A stretch of DNA of 64,000 nucleotides from CBFDBF01 sp050304615. GTDB lineage: Bacteria; Pseudomonadota; Gammaproteobacteria; Chromatiales; Chromatiaceae. The DNA lies in NCBI GenBank assembly GCA_050304615.1, contig JBNLDW010000016.1:16514-80513 (forward strand), in the 5' to 3' direction. Under the pieces are notes generated by a model. That model saw nothing but the letters and a program-made list of their open reading frames with translations, had not been told where the DNA came from and did not search any database. The position numbers were made by a program, and so were the translations under genes. This document shows, one piece after another, positions 17,088 through 26,161 of this stretch; position 1 is the stretch's first letter, and each line of letters starts with the position of its first letter.

Positions 17088-18377
17088 ATGAAAATTACAC
17101 GTAGAGGATTCATACAGACGGCAGGCGCGGTAACAGCAGCCAGTATGGCAGGTGCACCAATGCTAGCCTTTGGGGCAGGTAAAAAGGTAGTGGTGGTAGG
17201 TGGCGGTACCGGTGGTGCCACGGCAGCCAAATACATCAAAATGGCCGACCCAACAGTAGAGGTAACCCTGATTGAGGCCAACAATAACTACCACACCTGC
17301 TACATGAGCAACGAAGTGCTGGGTGGTGAACGCGGCATAGAGTCTATCAGCTTTGGTTATACCGGCCTAAGCGCACGTGGCATACAGGTGGTGCATGATA
17401 CGGTGACTGGGATAGATGCCACAGCCAAGGTAGTCAAGACCGCTGGTGGCAAAAGTTTTAGCTACGATCGTTGTGTGGTTGCCCCAGGCATAGACTTTAA
17501 GTGGGACAGCATCGAAGGTTATGATGCCAAGGTAGCCGAGACCATCCCCCACGCCTGGAAGGCCGGCCCCCAAACCGTGACCCTGCGCCAACAACTAGAG
17601 GCAATGCAGGATGGGGGCACAGTAGTAATTGCAGCGCCGCCTAACCCATTCCGCTGCCCTCCAGGGCCATATGAGCGTGCCAGCCTGATCGCCATGTATC
17701 TACAACAACACAAGCCAAAATCCAAGGTGGTAATCCTGGATTCAAAGCCCAAGTTTTCCAAGATGGGTCTGTTTACCGGGGCCTGGAAAAAGATGTATGG
17801 CTACGAAACAGAGAACGCACTGATAGAGTGGCACGGTGCCAGTGAAGAGGCCGGCGTGGTAAAAGTGAATGCGGCCAGCCGTACTGTAACAACTGCATTT
17901 GGCGATGAGATTAAGGCAGATGTGCTGAACGTCATCCCGGCACAGAAGGCAGGGAAGATCGCCTTCAGTGCCGGTCTGACCAATGACCAGGGCTGGTGCC
18001 CAGTCAATCTTGGTACCTTTGAGTCGACTATCCACGCTGGTATCCATGTGCTGGGAGATGCCAGCATAGCTACCGGTATGCCTAAATCTGGCTATTCTGC
18101 CAACTCCCAGGCCAAGGTGTGTGCCGCCGCAATAGTGGCACTGCTTCAAGGTAAGGAGCCTGGCACACCATCCTATGTCAACACCTGCTACTCTATTGCA
18201 GGCAAAGACTATGGGTTCTCAGTGGCTGCGGTATATCGTCTGGCCAAAGATGGCTCGAAGATTACCAGCGTCTCTGGCGGGCTGACCCCAGGCGACGCCA
18301 GCCCTGAGGTATTTAAGAAAGAGGTGGCCTACGCCCATAGCTGGTACAACAATATTACCAACGATATATTTGGGTAA
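17088..18377 (+). CDS. fccB: Flavocytochrome c sulfide dehydrogenase, flavoprotein subunit
   Basis: A 429-residue FAD protein of the sulfide:quinone reductase-like family. A twin-arginine signal (TRRGFIQTAGAVTAAS) shows export of the folded protein. The FAD-binding motif KKVVVVGGGTGGATAAKYI follows. Conserved cysteines lie in NNYHTCYMSNEV, PFRCPPGPYERASL and YVNTCYSIAGKDYG; two of the family cysteines form the redox disulfide that attacks sulfide. A late GDASIATGMPKSGYSANSQ segment completes the FAD site. It is the last gene of the fccAB operon; tandem hairpins follow the stop. Confidence 0.96.
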   Translation: MKITRRGFIQTAGAVTAASMAGAPMLAFGAGKKVVVVGGGTGGATAAKYIKMADPTVEVTLIEANNNYHTCYMSNEVLGGERGIESISFGYTGLSARGIQVVHDTVTGIDATAKVVKTAGGKSFSYDRCVVAPGIDFKWDSIEGYDAKVAETIPHAWKAGPQTVTLRQQLEAMQDGGTVVIAAPPNPFRCPPGPYERASLIAMYLQQHKPKSKVVILDSKPKFSKMGLFTGAWKKMYGYETENALIEWHGASEEAGVVKVNAASRTVTTAFGDEIKADVLNVIPAQKAGKIAFSAGLTNDQGWCPVNLGTFESTIHAGIHVLGDASIATGMPKSGYSANSQAKVCAAAIVALLQGKEPGTPSYVNTCYSIAGKDYGFSVAAVYRLAKDGSKITSVSGGLTPGDASPEVFKKEVAYAHSWYNNITNDIFG

Positions 18378-18385
18378 ATAGACCT

Positions 18386-18446
18386 GCCGTCCGGTCTGAC
18401 TGGACGGCCTAACACTAATCAAGTGGGCGCAATGCCCACTTTTTTA
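18386..18446. terminator. Tandem hairpins with bidirectional intrinsic terminator after fccB
   Basis: First hairpin GCCGTCC (18386-18392) pairs with GGACGGC (18402-18408) but lacks a T-tract. The second, AAGTGGGC-GCAAT-GCCCACTT (18421-18441), is followed by further Ts and is a standard intrinsic terminator for fccB. The T-tract overlaps the stop codon of the convergent cytochrome gene, and because the stem begins with AA it may also serve that strand weakly. Confidence 0.85.
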
Positions 18447-19229
18447 TTGCTTGAAGATGGGAAGAGGATTACAGGTCGCGGGGCGGCGGCGAGGTTCCCG
18501 CGCATAGGATGGAAAATCAGGATTTCTCCAGTTGGCTACACCGACCTTTGTAGCAGGTGGGCGAAGCCGCGATACGTAGTCCATAACCGCCCATTCATCT
18601 CGCTTGGAAAACCGCTCAATCTGCTGCACCATCTTCTTATCTGCATTGCGTCGTTTACCCGTCCTGATCCACTCAAATTGCCGCAACAGATAGGGAAAAT
18701 GTTGTCCCTGGATCAGTGGGATATGTTTTTTTTCATCCCCCTCTCCTTCTACACCATGGCAATCAATACAGTTATCCTGAAACAGTTTTTTACCATATTC
18801 TAGATCATCCCCTGGGCCAACACCATTCTCTGGCGTCATGGGCAACTTGGATATATAGGCCACCACATCTGCAATCTCTTGGGCTCCACCAAGCAGACGC
18901 GGCGAAGTGAATGGTCGCATAGTTGGGTTGTCCCGATTGCGCAGCCGGATATCTACCAGCTGTTTTATCAGTACATTTGGTAGCTGCCCCGCAATCTGTG
19001 GATAGCACCCCTCAGGGGTACCCCAGCCCTCTGGCATATGACAAACCGCACAGGTCTCAAAGATCTTCCTACCGTTTTCAAGATCAGGCGTCAGATGCAG
19101 TGCCGCTTCAACCTCGGCAGCAGAGTCGGCTCTATTTTGTGCCTCATCAGAAGGGGTTTCGGCCGCTGTCGGCAGAGACCAGAATATATATGCACCGCAA
19201 AACAGGGGCAGAAGATATGCTCTGCGCAT
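18444..19229 (-). CDS. Dihaem cytochrome c (c4-like), exported
   Basis: A 261-residue protein with a signal peptide (MRRAYLLPLFCGAYIFWSLPTAA) and two class I cytochrome c domains, haem sites CAVCH and CIDCH. The second domain is followed by an unusual basic C-terminal tail (REPRRRPATCNP). It is convergent with fccB and likely carries electrons in the periplasm, possibly from sulfide oxidation to a terminal oxidase; the last point is inferred from location. It shares the domain layout, but not obvious close sequence, with fccA. Confidence 0.88.
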   Translation of the reverse strand: MRRAYLLPLFCGAYIFWSLPTAAETPSDEAQNRADSAAEVEAALHLTPDLENGRKIFETCAVCHMPEGWGTPEGCYPQIAGQLPNVLIKQLVDIRLRNRDNPTMRPFTSPRLLGGAQEIADVVAYISKLPMTPENGVGPGDDLEYGKKLFQDNCIDCHGVEGEGDEKKHIPLIQGQHFPYLLRQFEWIRTGKRRNADKKMVQQIERFSKRDEWAVMDYVSRLRPPATKVGVANWRNPDFPSYAREPRRRPATCNPLPIFKQ

Positions 19230-19259
19230 ATTGGATTTCTCACTAACTCTGTCAGGCGG

Positions 19260-19727
19260 TCAACCGCCGCACAGACCGGTTGAAACGTTGTTCTGAAAAA
19301 TGGCCTTATGTACATCGCCTAGACTCAGCATGCCGACAACGATTCCGCCATCCGCAACAGGAATACGGCGAAATCTATTGTGAACCATAATGGTTGCTGC
19401 CCGCAGGATATGCATATCAGGCTGTACGGTAATCACCTTCTCCGTCATTAGATCACCAACCTTTAGGTTCATGACACCTTTGTATTTGCCCATCATTTTA
19501 TCGTAATCCACAGAGGCGCCAGCCTCCATAAGATCATCCAGACTTGGAAACAAACGGTGCAAGACATCCTTCTCGGCAACAAAACCAACCAGTTTATTGC
19601 TGCCACCACCCTCTACTACTGGCAGGCCGGAAAAACGGAATAGACACATAACAGAAACCACATCAATTAGCGGGGTTTCAGCAGTCACGGTACGTACCGA
19701 GCTGCTCATAATCTCTTTAACTAGCAT
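19260..19727 (-). CDS. Tandem CBS domain protein
   Basis: A 155-residue protein made of two CBS motifs (about 1-60 and 90-150), opening LVKEIMSSSVRTVTAETPLIDVV and with VGDLMTEKVITVQPDMHILRAA in the second half. CBS pairs bind adenine nucleotides and regulate partner proteins. AGGAG precedes the ATG. It lies 30 bases upstream of the cytochrome gene on the same strand, so they may be co-transcribed. Target unknown. Confidence 0.88.
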   Translation of the reverse strand: MLVKEIMSSSVRTVTAETPLIDVVSVMCLFRFSGLPVVEGGGSNKLVGFVAEKDVLHRLFPSLDDLMEAGASVDYDKMMGKYKGVMNLKVGDLMTEKVITVQPDMHILRAATIMVHNRFRRIPVADGGIVVGMLSLGDVHKAIFQNNVSTGLCGG

Positions 19728-19969
19728 TTCATCTCCTCAGACAATTATCTCACAGTCAAAGATTACACCAATTTCGCTCTAAGGGTAATCAAATAGGACT
19801 CCTGGAGACATATCATAGGGGAACTACAATTTGTCTTTTGTAACACAACAGAACACCTATCACCGTGAACAGGTTCTAGGCTGAGAAAAATTCTCTGTTA
19901 TTGTGGGGTGCAACGGAGTCGTTCGTGGTATTTCAGGGAGAATTGCCCCATATACAGCAGGATCTTGGA

Positions 19970-20308
19970 CTACTGTTGTTGCGGTACCGCCTGCTCCTGC
20001 TCAACCACAGGTTCACTATTCTGTGGCCCTGCAGCAGTAGATTGCTCTTGCTTTGATAGTTGCTCACGCAGACGAGTCGCCTCCGCCTCAAGCACTTTCC
20101 TCTGCTCGGCCAACTTCAGGTTGTCTCTTTTCCTGGACTCTAACTCCGCTCTACTCTTGGCCAGCTCCTGCTGCAATGCGGTGATACTCTTACTGGATAC
20201 GGCACTACTGTTGTCAGCGGCAACCTCTTCCTGCTGTCCGCACAGAGCCGTAGCTGTTAATAACAACGGGATAACGATAGTTGTAGCATACAGTCGCTTG
20301 ATAGCCAT
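19970..20308 (-). CDS. Small exported coiled-coil protein
   Basis: A 112-residue protein with a signal peptide (MAIKRLYATTIVIPLLLTATALCG), a heptad-rich Gln/Glu/Lys/Leu coiled coil (about 45-90) and a disordered Gln/Pro-rich tail. The ATG at 20308 has AAGGAC at the right distance; starting further upstream would run into the chemoreceptor gene. The LTATALCG segment could be a lipobox (T-A-L-C), making it a possible lipoprotein. It directly follows the chemoreceptor gene. No family recognised. Confidence 0.65.
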   Translation of the reverse strand: MAIKRLYATTIVIPLLLTATALCGQQEEVAADNSSAVSSKSITALQQELAKSRAELESRKRDNLKLAEQRKVLEAEATRLREQLSKQEQSTAAGPQNSEPVVEQEQAVPQQQ

Positions 20309-20366
20309 TTTATAGTCCTTAAAAATAATTCGTTTAATCCTACGCGCCCCAAAGTATAGCAAGATT

Positions 20367-21983
20367 TCAAGTTTTGAACTGATCAATCATCTTACCCATC
20401 TTGGTCGCGACTGCGGCCAGGGCTTCACTCGAAATAGCTGTCTGACGCGCACCCTCGACCGCATTATGGGTTACCTGATTGATGGAGATGATGTTGCGGT
20501 TAACCTCTCCCACCATCGCACTCTGCTCTTCTGCGGCAGTAGCAATCTGCGCGTTCATGTCATTGATAGAACTGACAGATGATGCAATCTCCTCTAGCGC
20601 AACGCCAGCCGAGCGGGACTCTTCAACGCTCTGTTCCGCCTCCTGTTTACTCTCATCCATAACAGTAACCGCTTCCGCAGATGACTGCTTGAACCGCTCA
20701 ATAATGTCCCCGATCTCCTTAGTGGCCTCCTGGGTACGCTGCGCGAGCGTTCTCACCTCATCCGCCACTACCGCAAACCCACGACCCTGCTCACCGGCAC
20801 GCGCCGCCTCAATGGCAGCGTTAAGTGCCAACAGATTGGTCTGTTCCGCAATGGCTGTAATGGCAGAGGATACATGTTCGATCTTACCTGTATCTTCGGC
20901 AAGTTGCCGTACTACATTGCTGGCGCCATCAATATGTCCTGCCAGTATAGCCGTATCTTGCGCTACCTTTGACACCACCTTTTGACCGCTAGATGAGCTG
21001 GAGAGCGCCGCTCTAGCCATCTCCTCTGCCTTGGCCGCGTTCGCAGCCACCTCCTGAGTAGCTGTTGCCAGCTCATCAATGGCAACAGTCAATTGCCTAG
21101 TCTGCTCCTCCTGCTCTTCAATACCGCTCTTCGATGTCTCTACAACCCCCGCCAGGCTAAGTGAATGCTCGGCCAGACCATCCATATTGGTCGCCAGTTC
21201 CTGGATGGTAGGCTGAAACCTGTTCAGCATACTGTCTAGCGCGTAGCCGACATTACCAAATTCATCGGCCACGTTTAGATTGGCCCTGGGACGCAGATCT
21301 ACATCTCGCTCCACCAACTCTGCCGTCTCCCGTAGCACCCGCAGCGGTTTAACCACGATATGCTGTAGCAACACGGTCAATAGTCCCATGCCCATGGCAA
21401 AAATTACCACGTTTATTAACGCCCCAATCCATAGCTCATGCTCAACTTTAGCATCCCTGTCTGCCAGGGAATAACTTAGCCTGACCGCACCTAGAACTGT
21501 ACCCTCTTCCACCTGATGGCAGGTCAGACAGTTGACTCCATTGTAATCTGGCACCGCGCGAAATGGTTTTATAATATGAAGTACCCGGCTACTACCACTG
21601 TCATCCAGCTCAACGATATACTCGCCTTTCAAACCCTGCCGATCCATCTCATCTTTCACAGCCTCATCCGCGAAGCCAGCACCATACACCTTAGAGACTG
21701 CCTCCCCGCGTATCATCCGTATCTCATTGACGTCACCACGTGACTCCATCTTTTTCCGCAATGTCTGTCTGTCCTTCATCACGCCAGTCAGCATCATGGC
21801 ATTCATGCTATCAAAGTAGCTGTTGAGCAGATCGCCGGCTTGTGACTCTGCATACAGTAGTAACTCCTCCTTCTGCTGGTATACCGAATAGATGGTAACC
21901 AGTATTATCGCCAGCAAAAAGACCGCTGCCACTGCCGTAAGTATTTTTATCTGTACAGATATAAAACGGCCAGATATTTTCAT
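20367..21983 (-). CDS. Methyl-accepting chemotaxis protein with periplasmic CXXCH haem site
   Basis: A 538-residue chemoreceptor. TM1 spans about residues 12-35. The periplasmic sensor (about 36-180) contains C152-L-T-C-H156, a c-type haem attachment motif, in a region resembling the DUF3365/Tll0287-like sensor fold. TM2 (about 182-205), a HAMP domain and a long signalling coiled coil follow. The coiled coil includes the invariant tip EQTNLLALNAAIEAARAGEQ. A haem sensor suggests response to oxygen, NO, redox state or a gas ligand. There is no C-terminal NWETF-type pentapeptide. No che genes are nearby. Confidence 0.92.
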   Translation of the reverse strand: MKISGRFISVQIKILTAVAAVFLLAIILVTIYSVYQQKEELLLYAESQAGDLLNSYFDSMNAMMLTGVMKDRQTLRKKMESRGDVNEIRMIRGEAVSKVYGAGFADEAVKDEMDRQGLKGEYIVELDDSGSSRVLHIIKPFRAVPDYNGVNCLTCHQVEEGTVLGAVRLSYSLADRDAKVEHELWIGALINVVIFAMGMGLLTVLLQHIVVKPLRVLRETAELVERDVDLRPRANLNVADEFGNVGYALDSMLNRFQPTIQELATNMDGLAEHSLSLAGVVETSKSGIEEQEEQTRQLTVAIDELATATQEVAANAAKAEEMARAALSSSSSGQKVVSKVAQDTAILAGHIDGASNVVRQLAEDTGKIEHVSSAITAIAEQTNLLALNAAIEAARAGEQGRGFAVVADEVRTLAQRTQEATKEIGDIIERFKQSSAEAVTVMDESKQEAEQSVEESRSAGVALEEIASSVSSINDMNAQIATAAEEQSAMVGEVNRNIISINQVTHNAVEGARQTAISSEALAAVATKMGKMIDQFKT

Positions 21984-22168
21984 GATAATAATTACCCAAA
22001 TCTAGTGAATTGAGACATACCATCCCTGCCACATAAGCCCACATCGAATCCATTCATCAACCGATTCAGCAGTTGCTTAGGGACTATCGACCAACTGGGG
22101 AGAAACTTTAGGAACTATACTATTAATCTTCTGCCCCCCCTGGAACAGAAGCTAAACCTCGGATATTG

Positions 22169-22197
22169 TTAACAATTTAAGCCTTTTACCATATACT
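22169..22197 (+). promoter_or_regulatory. Sigma-70-type promoter for the radical SAM gene, predicting a leaderless transcript
   Basis: TTAACA (22169-22174) and TATACT (22192-22197) are separated by exactly 17 bases. The predicted start site, about seven bases further, falls at the ATG at 22206, and no ribosome binding site is seen before that ATG. The messenger may therefore have no 5' leader. Confidence 0.6.
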
Positions 22198-22205
22198 CAT
22201 GGGGC

Positions 22206-23474
22206 ATGAGCGCCTATTCCAGTAAATTTGTTACCATCTCCAGACAGACCGCTTTCCGCTATCTGCCAGACGAGCAGCAGCAGTTTCTGCGGCAGCAGGC
22301 ACTGCGCTACCGCTTCACCCTGCAGGATCTAAGGCAGATAACCGAGATCGCCCTTGATCTCAATATGTGGGAAGAGGGAACCCTGATTGAGCTATGGCCA
22401 TCTGCGGATCACGCTCTACCGGAAAGAGAGGGGAAAAAGCGGCTGATTGCCACACTAACCGACAGCTGGAGCACACTGCGCGCTACTCCCAACCACTATG
22501 CCAGTACGCCCGCCAATCAGCGCTATCAATCCCCTCCGCTACAGATCACCTCTCACTCCACTGAGAGACTCGGGTTTGGCTATTGCCCAGTCGCCTCGTC
22601 AAAGACGCGCTGTTGCAACCTTCTCACCCTGGATAGTGTGGACAACTGTGGATTTGACTGCAGTTACTGCAGTATTCAGACGTTTTATCACGGCAATAAC
22701 GTCCTGTTTGATGACCAATTTGCCTCCAAGCTGGCAAGAATAAAACTTGACCCCGCACAGATTTACCACATCGGCACCGGTCAATCGTCAGATTCGCTCA
22801 TGTGGGGTAACAGCCATAATATCCTGGATACGCTGCTGGATTTCGCCACTGCCAATCCAAACGTCATCCTGGAGATGAAGACCAAATCAGACAATATCTC
22901 CCATCTACTAAAATCGACGCTACCGCCAAATCTGATATGTACATGGTCACTCGCCACAGATACTATAATCAGCAATGAGGAGCATGGGACAGCCTCCCTG
23001 GAAAGGCGGCTTGAGGCAGCCCGCAAGTTGGCTGATGAGGGTGTACTGGTTGGTTTCCATTTTCACCCCATTGTCCATTATGATGAATGGAGATATGAGT
23101 ACGGAAAGATAGCCGACCGCTTACAGCAGATGTTCCAACCGATGGAGGTGGCCATGATCTCCCTGGGCACCCTGACTTACACCAAGGCGGTAATCAAGAA
23201 GATTAGGGAACGTAACAGTCAGAGCAAGATTCTAAAGATGGAACTGGTAGAGAGCGACGGCAAACTTTCGTATCCGGATGACTTGAAAATAGCGATGTTT
23301 TCTCACCTCTATAAAAGCTTCAACTCATCCTGGCATACAGACACATTTTTCTATCTCTGCATGGAGAACCAACGTCTTTGGGAGCCTGTTTTTGGTTATC
23401 AATATGACTCTAATGAGCAGTTTGAGCAGGCCATGAAGCTAAGCTATATGGAGAAGATTAAGGAGATTAGATAA
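22206..23474 (+). CDS. Spore photoproduct lyase-like radical SAM protein
   Basis: A 422-residue radical SAM protein. The cluster motif CGFDCSYCSIQ (CxxxCxxC) sits around residue 146 in a TIM-barrel-like context with ILEMKTKSDN and GFHFHPIVHYDEWRYEY, all recalling the SplB/spore photoproduct lyase family. The organism shows no sign of sporulation, so the role is probably a different DNA or nucleotide repair reaction. It ends on TAA immediately followed by the ATG of the next gene, so the two are translationally coupled. The start is the first base position compatible with the promoter at 22169. Confidence 0.82.
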   Translation: MSAYSSKFVTISRQTAFRYLPDEQQQFLRQQALRYRFTLQDLRQITEIALDLNMWEEGTLIELWPSADHALPEREGKKRLIATLTDSWSTLRATPNHYASTPANQRYQSPPLQITSHSTERLGFGYCPVASSKTRCCNLLTLDSVDNCGFDCSYCSIQTFYHGNNVLFDDQFASKLARIKLDPAQIYHIGTGQSSDSLMWGNSHNILDTLLDFATANPNVILEMKTKSDNISHLLKSTLPPNLICTWSLATDTIISNEEHGTASLERRLEAARKLADEGVLVGFHFHPIVHYDEWRYEYGKIADRLQQMFQPMEVAMISLGTLTYTKAVIKKIRERNSQSKILKMELVESDGKLSYPDDLKIAMFSHLYKSFNSSWHTDTFFYLCMENQRLWEPVFGYQYDSNEQFEQAMKLSYMEKIKEIR

Positions 23475-24056
23475 ATGCCTGAGCAACAGTTTGACATATT
23501 CTTCGATGGTCAAATAATGGATGGCCACGATCTGTCTGAGGTCAAAACCAGGGTAGGAAAACTATTCAAGGTAGAAGGCCCCAAACTAGAGAGGCTTTTT
23601 TCTGGGACGGCAACATGCGTCAAGAAAGGCGTTGACGCGGCAACTGCCTCCAAGTACCGCAAGGCCTTCCGCGATGCCGGGGCCCTGATAGAGATCAAAC
23701 CGACCGCCACTACAACAGAGAGCACACAACCAACGGAAGAAGCGCCAGAAGCGCCAGAAGCGCCAGAAGCGCAGGATGATGCCGGCATGACCCTGTTACC
23801 GGCAAACACCGGCAGCCTGATAGATTGCGCCAAGGAGGTTATCCCCCAGCCCATCCCGCATACGGTTGAACTGGAGCTGTCATCAGCCGGCGCGATTATG
23901 GATGAATCAGCACCGCCGCCACCCGCTGAAATTGATACTAGTGAACTCTCTATAAGCCCCGCCAACAGTGGGAGCCTGGAGGAGTTTCAGCAGAAGTTAG
24001 ATCCGGCTGAGATCCCTGATATAAGCGCCCTTGATCTGGATCAGGTGGAAGAGTAA
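23475..24056 (+). CDS. Unknown acidic protein with conserved N-terminal domain and tandem repeat linker
   Basis: A 193-residue protein starting directly at the stop of the radical SAM gene. Residues 1-75 (FDIFFDGQIMDGHDLSEV then KLFKVEGPKLERLFSG and ASKYRKAFRDAGALIEI) look like a small alpha/beta domain that I have no name for. A linker made of four E-A-P units (four near-perfect 9-bp repeats, 23739-23773) and a long acidic Pro/Ser-rich tail with two NSGSLxxF-like segments follow. No signal peptide or membrane segment. Probably a partner of the radical SAM protein, from coupling only. Confidence 0.7.
   Translation: MPEQQFDIFFDGQIMDGHDLSEVKTRVGKLFKVEGPKLERLFSGTATCVKKGVDAATASKYRKAFRDAGALIEIKPTATTTESTQPTEEAPEAPEAPEAQDDAGMTLLPANTGSLIDCAKEVIPQPIPHTVELELSSAGAIMDESAPPPPAEIDTSELSISPANSGSLEEFQQKLDPAEIPDISALDLDQVEE
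23739..23773 (+). repeat. Four tandem copies of a 9-bp coding repeat
   Basis: GAAGCGCCA is repeated three times perfectly and a fourth time truncated, encoding E-A-P units of the linker. In-frame 9-bp units can expand or contract without breaking the frame. Confidence 0.9.
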
Positions 24057-24082
24057 AGCTTCACCCCGTTACCCCCACAGGG

Positions 24083-24340
24083 CTATTCACTACACTTTGC
24101 GCTCAACTCCTCGCGGCGGGCAGCACCGCGCTTCAACTGCAGGGCAACAATCTTTAACTCTGTCTTGAGGTGTTTTCTTTCTGCCGGATCCGTCTCCTCC
24201 TCCAGCTTGGACCTTAACTTCTCTTCCTTCTCTCTAATCTTATGCAGCAACTCATCAATCTTCTCACAATGCTCACGCTCATCCGTATCCGCCAGGTCAA
24301 GATACTCACCCAGTTTTGTTAACAGTTTTTTTGTACCCAT
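24083..24340 (-). CDS. Small coiled-coil protein of unknown function
   Basis: An 85-residue, highly charged helical protein with clear heptads (DELLHKIREKEEKLRSKLEEE then LKTELKIVALQLKRGAARRE) and one cysteine near each end. It follows the Na/Pi cotransporter gene on the same strand with a 34-base gap. No signal peptide. Similar short coiled-coil proteins are known beside transporters of this type, but no function is established to my knowledge. Confidence 0.65.
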   Translation of the reverse strand: MGTKKLLTKLGEYLDLADTDEREHCEKIDELLHKIREKEEKLRSKLEEETDPAERKHLKTELKIVALQLKRGAARREELSAKCSE

Positions 24341-24374
24341 ACCCTGTTACCGCCCATATTAATGATAGAACTCC

Positions 24375-26150
24375 CTAAACACCATCTTCTGTAATTACAG
24401 TCTGCGCCATACGTTTAGAGAGATAAAAGATGCGTTTAAGCTTCTCGATAATATCCACTTCAATGGTATATGCACGTACCCGATTAGGTTCATCTGAAGC
24501 CAACCGAGATGCCTGCTTGGCCGCGGCAACGTCGCTCAACCCGCCAACCTCACCAGCCATAGAGATGACCGTTTGCGCCACTTCCACGTTATTCTGAGAT
24601 ACTGCCTGAATGGCCGCCATATATGCTCGCCGGATCACCCGGTGAAAGCCCATCAATACATCCTGGGTCTGGACACTAACCATGATCTTTGAATTGAGAC
24701 GATTTCTGCCCAGAGACACCATATTGGTTTCAATCGTATCGCCGATATTTTCCACGTCCCCTACCGCCTCCATCAATCCCAAAAATGTCCTGGTCTGACT
24801 GCTAGTCAGCGCACCTTTGCCGATCTTACCCATATATTCGACTATCTGTTCGTACAGAATATCTACTTCATCATCTAGATCCTCTATCTCAGCTAGGGTG
24901 TCCCGATTACCGGAAAGGACTGCCGGCATGATGCGATCTAGCATCTGTCCCACACACTCTCCCATATGCAGCGTCTCCAGCCGCACCCGTTCAAGGGCCA
25001 ATGAGGGTGTAGATAGCAGCTCCTCATCCAGATACTTGGCACTTACAATTAGCCCCTCATCTTCCAGCGGGCTATCCGGCACCAACCTCTCTACCAGACG
25101 CGCGATCTGGGTGGTAAAACCGATAAATATAAATGTGTTGGCAATATTAAAAAGAGTATGTGCATTGGCAATCTGACGTGGCGCTTCGCTACCCAGTCGG
25201 GCGGTACCGGTCAACTCCGGGTGGGACGGTGATATCCATGTCACCACCTCAGCTAGTTGATCAATAAACATGACCCACAGCACCACCCCGGCCACATTAA
25301 AAAATACATGTACCACTGCCGCCCGTACAGCCTCCCTCGGCTTACCAATAGATGCCAGCACGGCGGTAACGCAGGTACCAATATTCGCTCCGAAGGCCAA
25401 TGCAATACCGGCAGCAAGGGTGATAAAACCCTGGCTGGCCATAACAATCACAATGGCTGTAGTCGCAGAAGATGACTGAATCAACCCGGTAAAGACGGCC
25501 GCTACCAGAATCCCGGTAAGCGGATTCTCCATCTTTATCATCAGATCAAGAAACGGTTGGTAAGTACGCAAGGGACTCATCCCTTCGCTCATGACGCTCA
25601 TACCAAAAAACACCATGCCCAACCCCATAATCATGCCACCATACTGCTTGATCTTCTCCTGTTTGGAGATAAAGAGCATACTGAAACCAACACCAATCAT
25701 AAGTAGCGCTGCCTTGGTGACTTTAAAGGCAACAATCTGCGCCGTTATGGTGGTACCGATATTGGCCCCCATGATGATGCCAACAGACTGAGACATAGAC
25801 ATCAGCCCGGCAGTAATAAAACCCACTACCAGGACTGTAGTTACAGAAGATGATTGAATTACTGCGGTTACAAATGCACCGGTTGTTGCCCCCATAAACC
25901 GGTTGGCTGTAAGCTTGGCAAGGATCGTCTTCATGCGTTCGCCTGCCACTGCCTTCAGTGCATCTGACATCTGCTCCATACCAAACAGGAACAGGGCCAG
26001 CCCACCAAACAGATGCATCCCCATGACGCCCCACTCAACGGATGACTCACTGCCAGACTCGGCAATGACTGGAAAGGCCGCCAGCACAATCACCACCCCT
26101 ACCAGTATTAGAAAAACCGTACGCGTATACCGGTCACTACCCAATGACAT
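24375..26150 (-). CDS. Na+/phosphate cotransporter (NptA/PNaS family) with PhoU-like C-terminal domain
   Basis: A 591-residue inner-membrane protein. The N-terminal half has two inverted Na/Pi-cotransporter repeats, each with the QSSS signature (VIQSSSVTT and LIQSSSATT) and GANIGTT/GANIGTC. The C-terminal 200 residues form a PhoU-like helical domain (LETLHMGECVGQMLDRIM and EVDILYEQIVEYMGKIGK). A leader of one helix with AESG precedes the core. The likely start is ATG 26150. It is the second phosphate transport system of the region, low-affinity and sodium-driven, beside the ATP-driven pst genes. Confidence 0.93.
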   Translation of the reverse strand: MSLGSDRYTRTVFLILVGVVIVLAAFPVIAESGSESSVEWGVMGMHLFGGLALFLFGMEQMSDALKAVAGERMKTILAKLTANRFMGATTGAFVTAVIQSSSVTTVLVVGFITAGLMSMSQSVGIIMGANIGTTITAQIVAFKVTKAALLMIGVGFSMLFISKQEKIKQYGGMIMGLGMVFFGMSVMSEGMSPLRTYQPFLDLMIKMENPLTGILVAAVFTGLIQSSSATTAIVIVMASQGFITLAAGIALAFGANIGTCVTAVLASIGKPREAVRAAVVHVFFNVAGVVLWVMFIDQLAEVVTWISPSHPELTGTARLGSEAPRQIANAHTLFNIANTFIFIGFTTQIARLVERLVPDSPLEDEGLIVSAKYLDEELLSTPSLALERVRLETLHMGECVGQMLDRIMPAVLSGNRDTLAEIEDLDDEVDILYEQIVEYMGKIGKGALTSSQTRTFLGLMEAVGDVENIGDTIETNMVSLGRNRLNSKIMVSVQTQDVLMGFHRVIRRAYMAAIQAVSQNNVEVAQTVISMAGEVGGLSDVAAAKQASRLASDEPNRVRAYTIEVDIIEKLKRIFYLSKRMAQTVITEDGV

Positions 26151-26161
26151 CACGCTGCCCC

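Noticed and set aside
23739..23773. Short tandem repeats resembling a CRISPR or minisatellite
   Set aside because: Units are 9 bp, contiguous and in frame within a coding linker; no spacers, so it is a coding repeat.
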